Below, piece by piece: positions 46,861 through 55,263 of a DNA stretch of 64,000 bases. The notes below the pieces were generated by a model. That model had not been told where the DNA came from. It made no database searches and was given only the letters and a program-made list of their open reading frames with translations. The DNA lies in assembly GCF_022647325.1 (NCBI RefSeq), contig NZ_CP071405.1:1488001-1552000 (forward strand), in the 5' to 3' direction. Every line of letters begins with the position of its first letter. The first letter of the stretch is position 1. The translations under genes were made by a program, and so were the position numbers. Source of the stretch: Pantoea deleyi. Its GTDB lineage: Bacteria > Pseudomonadota > Gammaproteobacteria > Enterobacterales > Enterobacteriaceae.

Positions 46861-47057
46861 CGAAATCCGCTCGGTGTCGTTTCACGCATCAATGCCGTAT
46901 CTCCACCGGCAAGCAGAACTGACTGAACCTCTTACAGGACTACCTTATTCCTCCCGTTATTCCCTAAATTCATAAAGGTAAATTTTTTAGTATTTCCTGT
47001 TATCAATAATAGTTCTTACCATCAGGGAATCAGATTATGTAAAGGGAGGTAAATACC
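46861..47057. promoter_or_regulatory. cbl upstream region
   Basis: The last 130 bp before cbl turn AT-rich and should contain its promoter; GGGAGG at 47044-47049 is the ribosome site. In E. coli the cbl promoter responds to Nac and CysB; I did not find a clean Nac consensus here. Confidence 0.4.
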
Positions 47058-48017
47058 GTGAATTTCCAGCAACTTAAAATCATCCGCGAGGCGGCCCGCT
47101 GTGAGTTTAACTTAACGGAAGTCGCTAACACGCTATTTACGTCCCAGTCAGGCGTCAGTCGTCACATCCGCGATCTGGAAGATGAACTGGGCGTTGAGAT
47201 CTTTATCCGTCGCGGCAAGCGTCTGCTGGGCATGACGGAACCGGGCAAAGCGCTGCTGACGATTGCCGAGCGCATCCTGGACGAAGCGGGAAAAGTGCGA
47301 CGGCTGGCCGATGTCTTTACCAATGAAACCAGCGGTATCCTGACCATTGCCACCACCCATACCCAGGCGCGCTACAGCCTGCCGAAAGTGATTAAAGCCT
47401 TCCGCCAGCTCTATCCCAACGTCCGGCTCGAACTCAACCAGGGTTCACCGCAGGAAATCGTCACCATGCTGCTGGCGGGAGAGGCGGATATCGGTATCGC
47501 CAGTGAAATGCTGGTCAACAACAGCAGCCTGGCGGCGTTTCCCTGGTTCAGCTGGCATCACGCGCTGCTGGTGCCCGCCGGGCATGAGCTGGTGCAGAAT
47601 CAGCCGGTGTCACTCAGCACGCTCAGCCGCTATCCACTCATTACCTATCGCCAGGGGATCACCGGCCGGTCGCGCGTCGATCGGGCCTTCCAGTCGGCGG
47701 GGCTGAAGCCGGATATCGTGCTCAGCGCCCAGGACTCCGACGTGGTCAAAACCTACGTTAAGCTGGGATTGGGCGTCGGGATACTGGCGGATCAGGCGTG
47801 TGAAACCGAAGAGAGCGAAGAGCTGGTCCGCATTGACGCCACGCACCTGTTCGACCCCAGCACGGTCTGGCTTGGCCTCAAGCGCGGCCAGCTGCAAAGA
47901 AACTATGTCTGGCAGTTCCTCGAACTCTGCAATGCTAACCTCTCGCTGGAGGAGATTAAACGTCAGGCGCTCTCCTACAGCAGCGACGATGAACCGGTTA
48001 TCGACTTCCAGATCTGA
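47058..48017 (+). CDS. cbl: Cbl, LysR-type regulator of organosulfur utilisation, GTG start
   Basis: A 319-residue CysB-like LysR regulator matching E. coli Cbl from MNFQQLKIIREAARCEFNLT through VANTLFTSQSGVSRHIRDLE, TTHTQARYSLPKVIKAF and LITYRQGITGRSRVDRAF to WLGLKRGQLQRNYVWQFLEL. In E. coli Cbl activates sulfonate/sulfate-ester genes (ssu, tau) under sulfur starvation. GTG at 47058 follows GGGAGG. It follows nac on the same strand, as in E. coli nac/cbl. No ssu or tau genes occur in the window. Confidence 0.95.
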   Translation: MNFQQLKIIREAARCEFNLTEVANTLFTSQSGVSRHIRDLEDELGVEIFIRRGKRLLGMTEPGKALLTIAERILDEAGKVRRLADVFTNETSGILTIATTHTQARYSLPKVIKAFRQLYPNVRLELNQGSPQEIVTMLLAGEADIGIASEMLVNNSSLAAFPWFSWHHALLVPAGHELVQNQPVSLSTLSRYPLITYRQGITGRSRVDRAFQSAGLKPDIVLSAQDSDVVKTYVKLGLGVGILADQACETEESEELVRIDATHLFDPSTVWLGLKRGQLQRNYVWQFLELCNANLSLEEIKRQALSYSSDDEPVIDFQI

Positions 48018-48174
48018 TTTCAGTCGCACCCGGCAGAGCCGCCGGGTGCCTGCACGGCATAAAATTTCAAATCCGGGCCAAAAACTCGCTGGCCCGCCTT
48101 TCTGACCCGGCACAACAACATCCTGCACGCATCAGGCGCGATAAAGTGGAATTTGCTTACCACAAGGGGATGTT

Positions 48175-49632
48175 ATGTCGCGACTACAACTCAACGACAG
48201 CGATCTGCTGCGCCAGCAGGCGCTGTTTGCCGGACGCTGGCAGGATGGCCATCAGGGCGCCACGCTGCCGGTCAACGATCCGTCGACGGGCGAAACCCTG
48301 GCCACGATCCCGGCCCTGGGCGGGGCAGAGACGGAGCAGGCGATAGCCTGCGCGGAATCCGTGCGCATCAGCTGGGGCAGAACGACGCATGCCAGCCGCG
48401 CCGCGCTGCTGGAAAAATGGCACCAGCTGATGCTGGATCATGCTGATGACCTGGCGATGATCATGACCGCCGAGCAGGGTAAACCGCTGGCAGAAGCCCG
48501 GGGCGAGGTTCTCTACGGCGCCAGTTTCGTAAAATGGTTCGCGGAGGAGGCCCGCCGCATCTACGGTGACACCATTCCCGCGCCCAGCGACGATCGCCGC
48601 ATTCTGGTCCTGAAACAGCCGGTCGGGGTCGCTGCCGCCATCACGCCGTGGAACTTCCCGATAGCGATGATCACCCGCAAGGTCGCGCCCGCGCTGGCGG
48701 CAGGCTGTCCGATTATTGTAAAGCCTTCTGAGTTAACGCCGCTCTCGGCGCTGGCGCTGGCAGTGCTGGCGGAGCGTGCCGGTTTCCCGCCGGGCGTGCT
48801 GCAGATGCTCACCGGCCTGCCTGAGGAAATTGGTGAGACGCTGACCCGCAGCCAGACGGTGCGCAAAATCTCCTTTACCGGCTCGACCCGTATCGGGCAG
48901 TTACTGATGCAGCAGAGCGCCAACAGCCTCAAGCGTCTGAGCCTGGAGCTGGGGGGCAACGCGCCGATGATCGTCTTCGATGATGCCGATATTGAGATTG
49001 CGGTTGCGGGCGTCATGCTCAGCAAGTTCCGCAACGCCGGACAGACCTGTGTCTGCGCCAACCGCATTCTGGTCCAGCGCAACATCTATCCCCGCTTCAC
49101 CGAACGGCTGCTGGAGGCGGTCGCCACCCTGAAAGTGGGGGATGGCTTTGCGCCTGGCAGTACGATTGGGCCGCTGATCAATGCCCGTGCAGTGGAAAAA
49201 GTGAAGGGTCACATTGACGATGCGCTCAGCCAGGGTGCGACGCTGCTGACGGGCGGCATCAGCCAGGAGAGGGGAACTTTCGTTCAGCCCACCGTGCTCG
49301 GTGATGTTACGGTGAAGATGCGCATCGCCCACGAAGAGACCTTTGGCCCGGTCGCACCCTTGTTTATCTTTGATGAGGAAGAGGAGGCGATCGCCATGGC
49401 GAATGACACCCCGTACGGCCTGGCGGCCTATTTCTTTACCGAGAATATCCGCCGGGGGTGGCGGGTGGCGGAAGCGCTGGAGGCGGGCATGGTAGGCTTT
49501 AACACCGGCGCGGTCTCTCTGGAAGTGGCGCCCTTTGGTGGCGTGAAACACTCGGGTCTGGGTCGCGAAGGTTCCCGTTACGGAATAGAGGAATATCTGG
49601 AGCTGAAAACCTTTCATATTGGCAGCCTTTAA
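48175..49632 (+). CDS. gabD: NAD(P)-dependent succinate-semialdehyde dehydrogenase, GabD-like
   Basis: A 485-residue aldehyde dehydrogenase: cofactor site AAITPWNFPIAMITRKVAPA, catalytic Glu in LSLELGGNAP, nucleophilic Cys in FRNAGQTCVCANRILVQ, and the GabD-like C-terminus PFGGVKHSGLGREGSRYGIE. It oxidises succinate semialdehyde to succinate, the last step of GABA breakdown, and would complement the GABA-aminotransferase-like gene at 63233. It is monocistronic between cbl and a strong terminator. A different semialdehyde substrate is possible. Confidence 0.83.
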   Translation: MSRLQLNDSDLLRQQALFAGRWQDGHQGATLPVNDPSTGETLATIPALGGAETEQAIACAESVRISWGRTTHASRAALLEKWHQLMLDHADDLAMIMTAEQGKPLAEARGEVLYGASFVKWFAEEARRIYGDTIPAPSDDRRILVLKQPVGVAAAITPWNFPIAMITRKVAPALAAGCPIIVKPSELTPLSALALAVLAERAGFPPGVLQMLTGLPEEIGETLTRSQTVRKISFTGSTRIGQLLMQQSANSLKRLSLELGGNAPMIVFDDADIEIAVAGVMLSKFRNAGQTCVCANRILVQRNIYPRFTERLLEAVATLKVGDGFAPGSTIGPLINARAVEKVKGHIDDALSQGATLLTGGISQERGTFVQPTVLGDVTVKMRIAHEETFGPVAPLFIFDEEEEAIAMANDTPYGLAAYFFTENIRRGWRVAEALEAGMVGFNTGAVSLEVAPFGGVKHSGLGREGSRYGIEEYLELKTFHIGSL

Positions 49633-49649
49633 TAAAAAAATAATAGCGC

Positions 49650-49682
49650 GCCAGCCGGTCAATCCGGCTGGCTTTTTTTTTG
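49650..49682 (+). terminator. Rho-independent terminator after gabD-like gene
   Basis: Perfect 9-bp stem GCCAGCCGG / CCGGCTGGC, 5-base loop, then nine T or more. Confidence 0.92.
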
Positions 49683-49842
49683 CCGGTAGGAAAGCAGAAA
49701 TTCCCCGGCGTCAAATAGTCTTTTTTAAAAAAGTAAAAAAATTATCAGAGGTGTGAATCGGGTCAGTAAATCGCCGCGTGTCGTGCGATGGAATGAGCCG
49801 TCTTCGCCGGAATATCCGCTTTGGTGCAATTTCCGTGCAGGT

Positions 49843-49859
49843 TGCACCCGCAGGGTGCA
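49843..49859 (+). promoter_or_regulatory. Symmetric NtrC-type binding site
   Basis: TGCACC-CGCAG-GGTGCA matches the NtrC palindrome TGCACC-N5-GGTGCA exactly. A further GGTGCA half-site lies at 49823-49828. Its centre is about 150 bp upstream of the start predicted from the sigma-54 promoter at 49979. Confidence 0.78.
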
Positions 49860-49978
49860 TAAATTTTGTGAAGTAAATCATCTGTTTAATGGTTCGGCAA
49901 TTCCGCAAAAAATCCCGGGACAATACGGCAGAAAATTTTTTTGCGCTGTTTTAAACGCATTTTTATTTTTTGTCCGGC

Positions 49979-49993
49979 TGGCATACTTTCTGC
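49979..49993 (+). promoter_or_regulatory. Sigma-54 promoter of the 50-kb catabolic operon
   Basis: TGGCATACTTTCTGC has GG and GC exactly 10 bp apart as required for sigma-54. The expected start is about 50005, 75 nt before the aldehyde dehydrogenase ATG. With the upstream NtrC-type site this predicts nitrogen-limitation control. Confidence 0.72.
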
Positions 49994-50079
49994 ATTAGTT
50001 AATTAACAGCGCAGAAATGGGTGGTCATAAAAAGTGATAACCCGGCCACTGATGGGTGTAACAAATAAGGAATGCTTCC

Positions 50080-51549
50080 ATGTTAAGTTTCGACCCTGAA
50101 AAAGTTTCTCTTCCCGTCGGCCATTATATTGGCGGTCAGCACTGTCAGTGTCAGGGCGCCACTTTCCAGGTAAAGCGGCCTTCTGATGGCCGGGTCTATG
50201 CCACGCTGCAGGACGCCACGCCGCAGGATGTCGATCGTGCGGTGACCGATGCCCATCAGGCGCTGAAAACCAGTGGCTGGTCCGGTTGCGCGCCCCGCGA
50301 ACGCGGCCGGGTATTGCGGCGCTGGGCCGATCTGATTGAGCAGGATCCCCTGCTGGCCCGGCTGGAAGCGCTGGGTTCGACCCGGCCGATCAGCGACGTG
50401 GTGCTGCATGAAATTCCCTTTACCGCTGAAGCGATTCGCTTCTATGCCGAATGCGCCGACAAATACAGCGGCGACCTTTTTCCGACCCGCGACAGCAGCC
50501 TCGGCATGCTGATTGCTGAACCTTATGGCGTCATCGCCGCCATTACCCCGTGGAATTTTCCGCTGTCGATGGCGTCGTGGAAATGCGGCCCGGCGCTGGC
50601 GGCGGGCAACGCGGTGGTGCTGAAACCCTCTGAACTGACGCCGTTCTCAACGGTGCGCATGGCGGAGCTGGCGATTCAGGCGGGCCTGCCAGCGGGCGTG
50701 CTGAATATTGTCCAGGGCAGCGGTGCCGTCACCGGCAGCGCGCTGGTGACCCATCCGCTGGTGCGCAAAGTCTCCTTTACCGGATCGACCCTGACCGGCG
50801 CACGCATCATGAGCGATGCCGCGCAGCACGGCATGAAGCCGGTCACGCTGGAGCTGGGCGGTAAAAGTCCGCAGCTGGTATTTGATGATGCGGGCGACCC
50901 GGACATTCTGGCCCAGCGGATCCTGCGCGGCTTCACGGCCAACGGCGGCCAGGCCTGTGTGGCAGGCACCCGGCTTATCGTGCAGCGCAATATGGCTGAG
51001 CCGCTGATCGCGCGGCTGATACAACTCTGTCGGGACGTCAAACCGGGCGTGACCTGGCAGGAGGAGAGCCGCTACGCGCCGTTAATCGACGAGCGTCAGG
51101 GCCGGAAAGTCAGCTCGGTGATCGAGGCGGCGAAAGCGCAGGGCGCTGAAGTGCTGGTGGGCGGAGAACGTTTTGCCGGCACCGACGAAGGCTGGTTCTG
51201 GCAGCCGACCCTGCTGAGCCAGCTCACCCAGGATAATCCGGCCGTGCAGCAGGAGATTTTTGGTCCGGTGCTGACGGTGCAGACGTTTGATGAAGAGGAG
51301 CAGGGCCTGGCGATGGCGGCACACGACACCTATGGCCTCTGCGCCGGTGTCCACACCCTGAGCCTGCCGCGGGCATTGCGTGCAATGCGCGCCATCGAGG
51401 CGGGCACCGTCTGGATCAACCGCTATGGCCGCTCCGGCGACTTTATCATTCCGACCGGCGGGTTTCTCGGCTCGGGCATTGGTAAAGATCTGGGCCGTCA
51501 GGCATTTCAGGCCTGCCAGCGGCAGAAGAGTGTACTCATCGATTTCTAA
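50080..51549 (+). CDS. Aldehyde dehydrogenase (PuuC-like)
   Basis: A 489-residue NAD(P)-dependent aldehyde dehydrogenase: AAITPWNFPLSMASWKCGPA cofactor loop, catalytic Glu in TLELGGKSPQLVFDDA and Cys in GFTANGGQACVAGTRLIVQ. It resembles the PuuC/betaine-aldehyde-type group that oxidises aminoaldehydes made by amine oxidases. The ATG follows AAGGAATGC. First gene of a long co-directional locus and 75 nt behind a predicted sigma-54 start; the flavin amine oxidase two genes downstream is a plausible source of its aldehyde substrate. Confidence 0.82.
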   Translation: MLSFDPEKVSLPVGHYIGGQHCQCQGATFQVKRPSDGRVYATLQDATPQDVDRAVTDAHQALKTSGWSGCAPRERGRVLRRWADLIEQDPLLARLEALGSTRPISDVVLHEIPFTAEAIRFYAECADKYSGDLFPTRDSSLGMLIAEPYGVIAAITPWNFPLSMASWKCGPALAAGNAVVLKPSELTPFSTVRMAELAIQAGLPAGVLNIVQGSGAVTGSALVTHPLVRKVSFTGSTLTGARIMSDAAQHGMKPVTLELGGKSPQLVFDDAGDPDILAQRILRGFTANGGQACVAGTRLIVQRNMAEPLIARLIQLCRDVKPGVTWQEESRYAPLIDERQGRKVSSVIEAAKAQGAEVLVGGERFAGTDEGWFWQPTLLSQLTQDNPAVQQEIFGPVLTVQTFDEEEQGLAMAAHDTYGLCAGVHTLSLPRALRAMRAIEAGTVWINRYGRSGDFIIPTGGFLGSGIGKDLGRQAFQACQRQKSVLIDF

Positions 51550-51576
51550 GCGCAACTGACAAGACGAGGGCGTTAC

Positions 51577-52245
51577 ATGGCACTGTTTAAACCGAAATTT
51601 ATCACGTTCGACTGTTACGGCACGCTGATTCGCTTCGACATGGCGGGCGCTGCGCAGCGCTGTTTTAGCGACCGCGTCGATCCGGACGACATGCACGCCT
51701 TTACCACCGATTTTTCCAGCTACCGTCTGGATGAGGTGCTGGGCGCGTGGAAGCCCTATTACGACGTGGTCAGCAATGCGATTCAGCGCACCTGCAAAAA
51801 GTGGGGTGTCCGCTGGGACAAAGCAGACAGTGACTTTATCTACACCGACTGCGCCAGCTGGGGACCGCATCCCGACGTGCCCGCCGGGCTGGCGAAGGTC
51901 GCCACGGCGTTTCCGCTGGTGCTGCTGACCAACTCGATGAAGGATCTTATCCCGCACCATATTCCTCGCCTGGGCGCACCGATCCACATGACCATCACGG
52001 CGGAAGAGGCGGGCGCCTACAAACCGCAGATGAAAGGCTTCGAGTACATGCTCGACAGACTCGGCTGCGGCCCGGAGGAGATCCTGCATGTTTCTTCCAG
52101 CTTCCGTTATGACCTGATGACCGCCCATGATCTCGGCATCAAAAACAAAGTCTGGGTCAATCGCGGTCATGAACCGGCCAATCCTTACTACCAGTACACC
52201 GAAATCAACGATATCGGCGGCCTGCCCGGCGTAGTCGGACTCTGA
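51577..52245 (+). CDS. HAD-superfamily type II haloacid-dehalogenase-like hydrolase
   Basis: A 222-residue HAD hydrolase. Motif I FITFDCYGTLIRFD has the nucleophilic Asp, motif II is VLLTNSMKDL, motif III Lys lies in AEEAGAYKPQMKGFEY, and the late motif HVSSSFRYDLMTAHDLGIK stands where the acidic motif IV should be. It is type II 2-haloacid dehalogenase-like, but many such proteins act on phosphorylated or unknown substrates. Ribosome site GAGGG; 27 bp after the aldehyde dehydrogenase gene, 10 bp before the flavoenzyme. Its role in the pathway is unclear. Confidence 0.78.
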   Translation: MALFKPKFITFDCYGTLIRFDMAGAAQRCFSDRVDPDDMHAFTTDFSSYRLDEVLGAWKPYYDVVSNAIQRTCKKWGVRWDKADSDFIYTDCASWGPHPDVPAGLAKVATAFPLVLLTNSMKDLIPHHIPRLGAPIHMTITAEEAGAYKPQMKGFEYMLDRLGCGPEEILHVSSSFRYDLMTAHDLGIKNKVWVNRGHEPANPYYQYTEINDIGGLPGVVGL

Positions 52246-52255
52246 GGAACTCCCC

Positions 52256-53533
52256 ATGAAACTGGAATCGTTCTGGCAGGCCACCGCCCCGGCGTTTACC
52301 GGCGCCGCCCGCGAACCGCTGCCCGCTCAGGCGGACGTGGTTGTGATCGGTGGCGGTTTCACCGGTATCTCGGCCGCGCTCAGTCTGGCGCGCAGCGGTA
52401 TCCGCGTGGTGGTGCTGGAGAGTGGCGACGTAATGAGCCAGGCGTCGGCGCGCAACGGCGGCCACTGCAATACCGGGGTGGCCCACAATTTCGCTTCGCT
52501 GGTGGCGAGCCAGGGTCTGGAGCAGGCCAGCCGCTTCTACCGGGCATTTGACGATGCGGTGAGCTATGTCTGGCAGCTGATTCAGGAGGAGCAGATCGAT
52601 TGTGACTTCCGGCTGTGCGGCAAGCTCAAACTTGCCAGCAAAGCGTCGCATATGGCCGGTCTGCGGGAAGCATATGAACTGATGCGTCGCACTGTGGATC
52701 CGCAGATCGAACTGCTCGACAAAACGGCGGTGCGCGACGAGATCGCCAGCGACGATTTCCACGGCGGCCTGCTGCAGAAGCGGGGCGGTCAGATGCACAT
52801 GGGGAAATTTGGCGTCGGCCTGGCGGAGGCGGCGGCCCGCAGCGGGGCGAAGATCTATCCGCACCACGCCGTGACGAAGCTGGAGCGCCTCAGGGGCTAT
52901 CAGCATCGGATTCACACCGCGCAGGGCACGATTCTGGCCGATAAAGTACTGATGGCGACGGGCTGCTCCAACGTCGGCCCGTTCCCCTGGTTTCAGCGCC
53001 GCATCGTGCCGGTCGGCAGCTTTATTGTCGTGACCGAAGCGCTCGACCCGGCGCTGCTGCGTCAGGTGCTGCCTCACGATCGGACCTACGTGACGTCGCT
53101 CAACATCGGCAACTATTTTCGCACCACCCGCGATCACCGGCTGGTTTTCGGCGGGCGGGCGCGGTTTGCGGTCAGCAATCCGACCTCCGATTCGCGCAGC
53201 GGCGAGATCCTGCATCACGCACTGACGCAGATGCTGCCACCGCTCCGCCAGGCGCGGGTGGACTACTGCTGGGGCGGCATGGTCGATATGACCGCCGACC
53301 GTCTGCCACACGCGGGAGAACAGGAGGGGATCTTCTATTCACTGGGCTACAGCGGACACGGCACACAGATGTCGGTCTGGATGGGGCGCGTGATGGCCGA
53401 TCTGCTGGCCGAAAAGCGCAACGAAAATCCCTGGCAGCGTGACTCATGGCCCGCGCTGCCCGGTTATCACGGCAAGCCATGGTTTTTACCGCTCGCAGGA
53501 CTCTATTACAAAGCAAAGGATCGCCTTTCTTAA
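52256..53533 (+). CDS. FAD-dependent amine/amino-acid oxidase (DAO family, PuuB-like)
   Basis: A 425-residue DAO-family flavoprotein. The FAD motif ADVVVIGGGFTGISAALSLA is at residues about 23-42, followed by QASARNGGHCNTGVAHN (PuuB-like), VLMATGCSNVG and the C-terminal FAD-contact GYSGHGTQMSVWMGRVMADL. Similar enzymes such as gamma-glutamylputrescine oxidase deaminate a primary or secondary amine to an aldehyde, releasing ammonia and H2O2. With the aldehyde dehydrogenase at 50080 it makes a Puu-like oxidase-dehydrogenase pair. No gamma-glutamylputrescine synthetase was found in the window. Confidence 0.82.
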   Translation: MKLESFWQATAPAFTGAAREPLPAQADVVVIGGGFTGISAALSLARSGIRVVVLESGDVMSQASARNGGHCNTGVAHNFASLVASQGLEQASRFYRAFDDAVSYVWQLIQEEQIDCDFRLCGKLKLASKASHMAGLREAYELMRRTVDPQIELLDKTAVRDEIASDDFHGGLLQKRGGQMHMGKFGVGLAEAAARSGAKIYPHHAVTKLERLRGYQHRIHTAQGTILADKVLMATGCSNVGPFPWFQRRIVPVGSFIVVTEALDPALLRQVLPHDRTYVTSLNIGNYFRTTRDHRLVFGGRARFAVSNPTSDSRSGEILHHALTQMLPPLRQARVDYCWGGMVDMTADRLPHAGEQEGIFYSLGYSGHGTQMSVWMGRVMADLLAEKRNENPWQRDSWPALPGYHGKPWFLPLAGLYYKAKDRLS

Positions 53534-53614
53534 CGTCCCGTCGGGTGCTGGTCGCCAGGTCATCAGCACCGCCAGACCCTGTTCCCGGTTCGCCTGACTA
53601 TTGAGGGTAGAGAG

Positions 53615-55222
53615 ATGAGTAAATTTGATAATAACGACGCTGATGCGGTAAATCCGGCACTGACGCGCATGATCACCGAGGGTTCCCTGTCCCGCCGCAG
53701 CCTGATGAAAATCCTCTCCGCCGGTGCGGTGATGAGCAGTGGCCTGGTCGGTTTTTCCGGGGCTGCACTGGCGGACGACAAGCCGGTCAGGGGCGGTAAA
53801 CTGCGCGCGGCGATGTCGAACGCCTCCGCCACCGATACGCTCGATCCGGCCAAGAGCAATAACAGCGCCGACTACACCCGCCAGTTTATGTTCTACAGCG
53901 GTCTGACCGAGCTGGATAAAAACCTGATGGCGCAACCGGCGCTGGCGGAATCGCTGGAGTCCAGCGACGGCATTACCTGGCACATTAAGCTGCGTAAAGG
54001 GGTTACCTTCCACGATGGCAAACCACTGACCGCCAGCGATGTCATCTTCTCGCTCAGCCGCCACAAAGATCCTGCCATCGCCTCTATCGCCTTTAAGCTG
54101 GCCGATCAGTTTAAAGCCTTCAGCGCCGTCAGCGACAGCGAGGTGCAGCTGGAGCTGAACAGTGCCAACTTCGATGTCCCTTACATGCTGGCGACGCCGC
54201 CGTTTTTAATCGTCAAAGAGGGCACGACCGATTTCAGTAAAGGCATCGGTACCGGGCCGTTTATCTGCAAAACCTTTATGCCGGGAACCCGCACCATCGG
54301 CACCCGGAACCCCAACTACTATAAGCCGGGACTGCCGCATCTGGATGAGGTGGAGCTGATTGGCGTCACCGACGGCGCGGCGCGCGTCAACGCCCTGATG
54401 TCGGGCGATCTGCAGATGGTGTCAACCCTCACCGCCGCCGACTGTAAGCGTCTCAAAGCCAGCGGGGAGTTTGGCGTACTGGAGAGTAAGTCAGGGATGT
54501 ACACCAACCTGATTATCCGCACCGACATGAAGCCGGGCAATAACGAAGATTTCGTGCTGGCGATGAAATATCTGCAGCCGCGTGAAATGCTGGTGAAAAC
54601 GGTCCTGCAGGGTTACGGCGACGTCAGTAATGACACCCCGGTGCCGCCGTGGCATCCACTCTATAACGCCGATCTCAAACCGCGTCCGCTGGATGTGGAA
54701 AAAGCGAAGTTTCATATCAAAAAAGCGGGCATGACCGGTTCCACCGTCGAGATCATTACCACCCCGAATATCGAAGGGGCGAACGAAGGCGGTCAGCTGA
54801 TCCAGCAGATGGCGCGCGGGGCGGGGCTGAATGTCAAAGTGCGACGCGTGCCGTATGACGGTTACTGGTCTTCGCACTGGATGAAAGATCCGCTGGGATA
54901 TGGCTCGATAAACCCGCGTCCGACGCTGGACATGCTCTTCTCGCAGTTTTATCTCTCAACCGCACCGAACAACGAATCGGGCTGGAAAAATCCCCGGTTC
55001 GATCAGCTGGTGGTCGCGGCGCGCGGCGAGCGCGATCAGGCCAGACGTAAGCAGATGTATGGCGACATGCAGACGCTGATTTATGACCACTGCGGCACCA
55101 TCATCCCGACCTTTATCAGCTCGACCGATGGTTACAGCAAAAAGGTCAAAGGCGTCGAGCCCTGGCCGTCAGGCATGATGATGGGCTATCGCTTCCATGA
55201 ATTTGCCTGGCTGTCCGCCTGA
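53615..55222 (+). CDS. Peptide-type ABC transporter binding protein (family 5) with Tat signal
   Basis: A 535-residue family 5 (DppA/OppA-type) solute-binding protein. Unusually it starts with a 26-residue polar segment, then a Tat-like signal: SRRSLMKILSAGAVMSSGLV with cleavage probably after AALA. The mature protein has LAESLESSDGITWHIKLRKG, KPLTASDVIFSLSRHKD and the family ending EPWPSGMMMG. It probably delivers a peptide or other large amide compound to the transporter encoded by the next three genes. The twin-Arg signal suggests folding or cofactor binding before export. Confidence 0.83.
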   Translation: MSKFDNNDADAVNPALTRMITEGSLSRRSLMKILSAGAVMSSGLVGFSGAALADDKPVRGGKLRAAMSNASATDTLDPAKSNNSADYTRQFMFYSGLTELDKNLMAQPALAESLESSDGITWHIKLRKGVTFHDGKPLTASDVIFSLSRHKDPAIASIAFKLADQFKAFSAVSDSEVQLELNSANFDVPYMLATPPFLIVKEGTTDFSKGIGTGPFICKTFMPGTRTIGTRNPNYYKPGLPHLDEVELIGVTDGAARVNALMSGDLQMVSTLTAADCKRLKASGEFGVLESKSGMYTNLIIRTDMKPGNNEDFVLAMKYLQPREMLVKTVLQGYGDVSNDTPVPPWHPLYNADLKPRPLDVEKAKFHIKKAGMTGSTVEIITTPNIEGANEGGQLIQQMARGAGLNVKVRRVPYDGYWSSHWMKDPLGYGSINPRPTLDMLFSQFYLSTAPNNESGWKNPRFDQLVVAARGERDQARRKQMYGDMQTLIYDHCGTIIPTFISSTDGYSKKVKGVEPWPSGMMMGYRFHEFAWLSA

Positions 55223-55263
55223 TCTCCGCCTGCTCCATCAGGCTACCTATAGGGAGTTCGCCG

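Noticed and set aside
46239..46885. Several 90-100-codon open frames in the nac-cbl gap
   Set aside because: Overlapping frames on both strands in GC-rich structured DNA, without family resemblance or a convincing start region.
46980..47057. A Nac-binding site (ATA-N6-TNSTAT) before cbl
   Set aside because: A TAGTAT half is present but the ATA half is not at the required distance.
48018..48174. A sigma-54 promoter before the gabD-like gene
   Set aside because: TGGCCCGCC is followed by TGAC instead of GC at the -12 position.
51082..52284. Long antisense open frames (about 400 codons) opposite the aldehyde dehydrogenase, HAD and first DAO genes
   Set aside because: They follow the third-codon-position GC bias of the real genes, and their translations are low-complexity and resemble no protein family.
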